A stretch of 64,000 nt of DNA, from positions 62,001 through 126,000 of the forward strand of contig NZ_RKRE01000003.1 in the NCBI RefSeq assembly GCF_003815015.1, read 5' to 3'. The notes beneath the pieces were generated by a model. That model did not search any database. It saw nothing but the letters and a program-made list of their open reading frames with translations, and had not been told where the DNA came from. The stretch's first letter is position 1, and every line of letters starts with the position of its first letter. The position numbers and the translations under genes are program-made. Positions 60,917-64,000 of the stretch are shown here, piece by piece. Source of the stretch: Thermodesulfitimonas autotrophica. Its GTDB lineage: Bacteria > Bacillota > Desulfotomaculia > Desulfotomaculales > Ammonificaceae.

Positions 60917-61754
60917 TCTTTGCTACGCCTACCCTGACGGAACGGTGGCGCTCGAAAATTTAAGCCTTACCATCCCGGCGGGGGCGAAGGTGGCGCTGCT
61001 CGGCGCCAACGGCGCGGGCAAGACCACCCTTTTTCTCCTGCTGGCGGGGTTAGCGCGACCGGCGGCCGGAGAGATCCGCTTTCGCGGCGCGGCGGTGGGG
61101 CGAAACCGGCGGGAGCTGCTTTTGCTCCGCCGGAGTGTAGGCCTCGTTTTTCAGGACCCGGAGGCGCAAATCTTTGCCCCCACCGTCTGGGAAGAGGTGG
61201 CCTTCGGGCCGGTTAACCAGGGGCTCGACTGGGCGGCGGTGGAAAGCCGGGTGCGGGCGGCGCTGGAGCGGGTTGACCTCTGGGAATTAAGGGAGAAGGC
61301 GCCCCACTTTTTGAGCTACGGCCAGAAGAAGCGGCTGTGTGTGGCCAGCGTTTTAGCCATGGAGCCGGCGGTTTTACTGCTCGACGAGATTACGGCCGGC
61401 CTTGATCCCTGCCAGACGGAGCGCATGCTTGCGGTTTTGGTGGCGGAGCATGGTTCCGGGCGCACGCTTGTCTTGGCTACCCAGGATGTGGACCTGGCTT
61501 ACGCGTGGGCCAACATAGTTTACGTTCTGGACGGCGGCGCGCTGGTGGCCGGCGGCGCGCCGGAGGCGGTTTTTGCCGACGCGGCGCTGGTAAGGAGGGC
61601 GGGGCTGCGGCTCCCGGTGGTCCTCAGTTTCTATCAGGCCCTGCGGGAAAGGGGCCTGGTAGCCGGGGGTAGAGTGCCCCGCGATCTGGCGGCGCTCGTG
61701 GCGCTTTTACCACCGGTAGCGGCTGGCGTTGGCGAGGGGAGGGGCGGGCGGTGA
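60888..61754 (+). CDS. cbiO: Cobalt ECF transporter ATPase CbiO
   Basis: The energy-coupling ATPase, about 288 residues. Walker A GANGAGKT is at residues 39-46, and the Q-loop is in GLVFQDPEAQIFAPTV. Walker B LLLDE is followed by ITAGLDP. The signature motif reads LSYGQKKR instead of the usual LSGGQ, and Walker B has EIT in place of EPT. I favour GTG 60888, eight bases after GAGG; GTG 60879 would add three residues. The start lies within cobN and the stop overlaps cbiDE. Confidence 0.93.
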   Translation: MREPVLEAVDLCYAYPDGTVALENLSLTIPAGAKVALLGANGAGKTTLFLLLAGLARPAAGEIRFRGAAVGRNRRELLLLRRSVGLVFQDPEAQIFAPTVWEEVAFGPVNQGLDWAAVESRVRAALERVDLWELREKAPHFLSYGQKKRLCVASVLAMEPAVLLLDEITAGLDPCQTERMLAVLVAEHGSGRTLVLATQDVDLAYAWANIVYVLDGGALVAGGAPEAVFADAALVRRAGLRLPVVLSFYQALRERGLVAGGRVPRDLAALVALLPPVAAGVGEGRGGR

Positions 61755-63496
61755 AGCGGCTGCGGGAAGGCTACACCACGGGGATGTGCGCGGCGGCGGC
61801 AGCTAAGGCGGCGGCGCTGCTCCTTTTCCGGGGCGAAGCGCCGGCGGCGGTGGCCGTGGTCACCCCGGCAGGGCGGGAACTCCGGCTGCCGGTGGCGGAA
61901 GCGGTGCGGGGAGAGGAGTGGGCGCGCTGCGGGGTGGTGAAGGATGCGGGGGACGACCCGGACGTAACGGACGGGCTGACAATTTTTGCGGAAGTGCGGC
62001 CGGCGCCGGCAGGAATAGTGTTGCGCGGGGGCGAAGGGGTAGGGGTGGTGACGCGGCCGGGGCTGCCCGTGCCGGTGGGGGAGCCGGCGATCAACCCGGT
62101 GCCGCGGCGGCTCATTCTCCGGGAGGTGGCGGCGGTGCTGCCGCCGGGTAGGGGGGCGGAAGTGACGATCAGCGTGCCGGGCGGGGCGGAAGTGGCGGCG
62201 AGGACCTTCAACCCGCGCCTGGGGATTGTGGGGGGCATTTCGATCTTGGGGACGATGGGGATTGTCAAACCGATGTCGGAGGAGGCCTACCGGGAAAGCC
62301 TCGGCTGCGCGGTGGACGTGGCGGTGGCCGAAGGGCGGCGGGAGCTCGTCTTCGTGCCGGGGCGGACGGGGGAGAAGGTAGCGGTGGAACGTTACGGCTT
62401 TCCCCCGGAGGCTGTGGTCCAGATAAGCAATTTTGTCGGCTACATGCTCGAGCGGGCGGCGGCCGCGGGGGCGAGGGCGATCCTGCTTTTCGGCCACCTC
62501 GGCAAGCTCCTCAAGGTTGCTGGCGGTATTTTCCACACCCACAGCCGGGTGGCGGACGCGCGCGGGGAGATCCTGGCCGCCTTGGCCGCCGCGGAAGGAG
62601 CCCCGCCGCCGTTAGTGGCGCGGCTGCTGGAGACACCTACGGTAGAAGAGGCGGTGCCGTTCCTGCGCGCGGCGGGACTGGAGCGGGTGTTCGCGGCGGC
62701 GGCGGCGCGGGCGAGCCGGCGGGCGGAGGATTTTGTCCGGGGGAAGCTGCGGGTGGGAACGGTGCTGCTGGGCCGCGACGGGGAAGTGCTCGGTTACGAC
62801 GCGGGGGCGCGGGAAATTGCCGCGGCTTGCCGCGTAAATTTGCCGGCGCGCGGCGGAGAATTGCCGCCCGGGGTTTACGTGGTCGGCGTGGGGCCGGGGG
62901 CGCCTGATCTTCTCACCCCCGCGGCCTGGCGGATCATCCGCGGGGCGAAGGTGCTCGTCGGCGGGGAGCGGGTGCTTGGGGGTATCGAAGGCGGGCCGGA
63001 TGTGGAACGCTACTTTATTACGCGCAACTGGCGGGAGCTTACCGCTACCGTTGCGGCCCGGAGCCGGGAGGTGCCCGTGGTGGTGCTCGTTTCGGGTGAC
63101 CCGGGGCTTTTCAGCTTCTTAGGGACGCTCCGGCGCGCGCACCCCGATTTGTCAGTGACGGTGGTGCCGGGGATCAGCGCGGCGGCGCTGGCCTTTGCCC
63201 GCCTCGGCACCGGCTACGAGGACGCAGCGTTTATCAGCTTGCACGGGCGGGAAGAAAACGAAGTCGCGCTGCTGGATGCGGTGCGCCGGGCGGCGAAGGT
63301 CTTGGTCTTCACGGGACCGGCGTACCCGCCCCAGCGGGTGGGCGCTGTGCTTTTAGCCCACGGTTTCGGGGAGCGGCGGGTCCACGTTTTTTCCAACCTC
63401 TCGCTTCCGGAAGAGAAAAGCTTTGCGGGTAAGGCCCAGGAGCTTGCGGTTGTCTCTACGCCTTTCCCCAACGCGGTGGTGGTCATCCTTGGTTGA
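61751..63496 (+). CDS. cbiDE: CbiD-CbiE fusion: cobalt-precorrin-5B C1-methyltransferase and cobalt-precorrin-7 C5-methyltransferase
   Basis: A 581-residue bifunctional protein. Residues 1 to about 365 are CbiD (REGYTTGMCAAAAAKAA; VTISVPGGAEVAARTFNPRLG in part; SNFVGYMLERAA). From about 372 the chain is CbiE, an SAM-dependent tetrapyrrole methylase (YVVGVGPGAPDLLTPAA; VVLVSGDPGLFSFLGTL; PGISAAALAFARLG). These act at neighbouring stages of the anaerobic corrin pathway. No stop or frameshift separates the domains. It overlaps cbiO by four bases and cbiT by eight. Confidence 0.94.
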   Translation: MKRLREGYTTGMCAAAAAKAAALLLFRGEAPAAVAVVTPAGRELRLPVAEAVRGEEWARCGVVKDAGDDPDVTDGLTIFAEVRPAPAGIVLRGGEGVGVVTRPGLPVPVGEPAINPVPRRLILREVAAVLPPGRGAEVTISVPGGAEVAARTFNPRLGIVGGISILGTMGIVKPMSEEAYRESLGCAVDVAVAEGRRELVFVPGRTGEKVAVERYGFPPEAVVQISNFVGYMLERAAAAGARAILLFGHLGKLLKVAGGIFHTHSRVADARGEILAALAAAEGAPPPLVARLLETPTVEEAVPFLRAAGLERVFAAAAARASRRAEDFVRGKLRVGTVLLGRDGEVLGYDAGAREIAAACRVNLPARGGELPPGVYVVGVGPGAPDLLTPAAWRIIRGAKVLVGGERVLGGIEGGPDVERYFITRNWRELTATVAARSREVPVVVLVSGDPGLFSFLGTLRRAHPDLSVTVVPGISAAALAFARLGTGYEDAAFISLHGREENEVALLDAVRRAAKVLVFTGPAYPPQRVGAVLLAHGFGERRVHVFSNLSLPEEKSFAGKAQELAVVSTPFPNAVVVILG

Positions 63497-64000
63497 TTTC
63501 CCTTACGTAACGCCCGGCATTCCGGACGCGGCCTTTTTACGGGATGAGACGCCGCTTACCCGTGAGGAGGTGCGGGTGGTAGCGCTCGCGAAGCTCCGGC
63601 TCCCGCCAGCGGGTGTCTTCTGGGATGTCGGCGCGGGCACGGGTTCGGTGGCGGTGGAGGCGGCGCGGCTGATGCCGGGGGGAAAGGTCTTCGCGGTTGA
63701 GGCTAAGGAGGAGCGGGCCGCACTCATCCGGGCCAACCGGGAACGCTTCGGGCTTACCAACCTAACCGTGGTGGCGGGGGAGGCGCCGGCGGCCTTAGGC
63801 GCGCTCCCGCGCCCGGACCGGGTGTTTGTGGGGGGCAGCGGCGGGCGGCTGCCAGAAATCTTGGCTTACTTGCGGGAGCGCTTGCCGGCAACGGGGCGGC
63901 TGGTGGTGAGCGCCGTAACCCTCGAGACTTTGGCGATTGCGGCCGGGGTGCTCCGGTGGCCCGGCTGGCAGGGGGAAATCACCGGCCTATCGGTGGTGCG
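63489..64000 (+). CDS. cbiT: CbiT, cobalt-precorrin-6B C15-methyltransferase (decarboxylating), 3' end outside window
   Basis: An open frame from TTG 63489 runs to the window edge (170 codons) without a stop. It reads PGIPDAAFLRDETPLTREEV, then the SAM-binding motif VFWDVGAGTGSVAVEAARL, the acidic AVEAKEERAALIRAN, and further VFVGGSGGRLPEIL, all typical of CbiT (about 190 residues when complete). It overlaps the end of cbiDE by eight bases, so it is part of the same operon. The natural CbiE-CbiT pairing (CobL) is here split after CbiE has instead fused to CbiD. Confidence 0.92.
   Translation, partial: MVDFPYVTPGIPDAAFLRDETPLTREEVRVVALAKLRLPPAGVFWDVGAGTGSVAVEAARLMPGGKVFAVEAKEERAALIRANRERFGLTNLTVVAGEAPAALGALPRPDRVFVGGSGGRLPEILAYLRERLPATGRLVVSAVTLETLAIAAGVLRWPGWQGEITGLSVV

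Overview
The window looks like a chromosomal segment of a GC-rich, thermophilic-type, endospore-forming anaerobic Firmicute. I infer a member of the Peptococcaceae/Thermoanaerobacterales, something like Ammonifex, Desulfovirgula or a Desulfotomaculum relative; this rests on gene content and is not a species identification. The grounds are sporulation genes (spoVT, yabP, yabQ, spoIIE, spoVS) beside Wood-Ljungdahl formyl-THF synthetase, an 11-subunit complex I without the NADH module, DsrMK/HdrD-type electron-transfer modules, multiheme cytochromes and an anaerobic cobalamin pathway. GTG and TTG starts are frequent. I saw no rRNA or tRNA genes, insertion sequences, phage genes or CRISPR arrays.

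Layout. (1) 1-5123, minus strand: a membrane-anchored 12-haem cytochrome, a TPR/16-haem cytochrome fusion, a TPR protein and an NHL beta-propeller protein cut by the window edge, apparently an extracytoplasmic electron-transfer cluster. (2) 5357-22572, plus strand: the conserved pth-mfd-spoVT-yabN-hup-yabO-yabP-yabQ-divIC / spoIIE-tilS-ftsH block known from Bacillus, with an inverted hisG and a ppx inserted, then ndk. Its regulatory sites are readable: a sigma-G-type promoter before spoVT, and a Spo0A box plus a 21-bp-spacer promoter before spoIIE. (3) 22824-28270: fhs, a DUF134 protein, an Mrp-type ATPase, then folP-folB-folK. (4) 28696-38714: nuoABCDHIJKLMN with nuoC and nuoD fused and no nuoEFG. 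(5) 38914-46158: two NarI-like membrane/HdrD-like iron-sulfur gene pairs and a third, orphan HdrD-like gene. (6) 46468-49884: a shrunken molybdopterin-family subunit, a four-cluster ferredoxin subunit and an NrfD/HybB membrane subunit, resembling Qrc or alternative complex III modules. (7) 50186-53212: spoVS, an M19 dipeptidase, a PHP phosphoesterase, a small coiled-coil protein and a DUF3842 protein. (8) 53209-64000: cobalamin genes cbiB and cobS, then a cobalamin riboswitch controlling cbiMNQ-cobN-cbiO-cbiDE-cbiT; the last gene is cut by the window edge.

How it fits together (inference). Complex I probably takes electrons from ferredoxin or another cytoplasmic donor into the quinone pool. 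The DsrMK-like pairs and the Qrc-like complex would connect quinol, cytoplasmic thiol/disulfide chemistry and possibly the multiheme cytochromes. Corrinoid synthesis and formyl-THF synthetase fit acetyl-CoA-pathway carbon metabolism. The parts most worth following up are regions 5 and 6, where three K-type subunits share two M-type subunits beside a reduced molybdopterin-like protein that appears to have lost its metal-ligand region.
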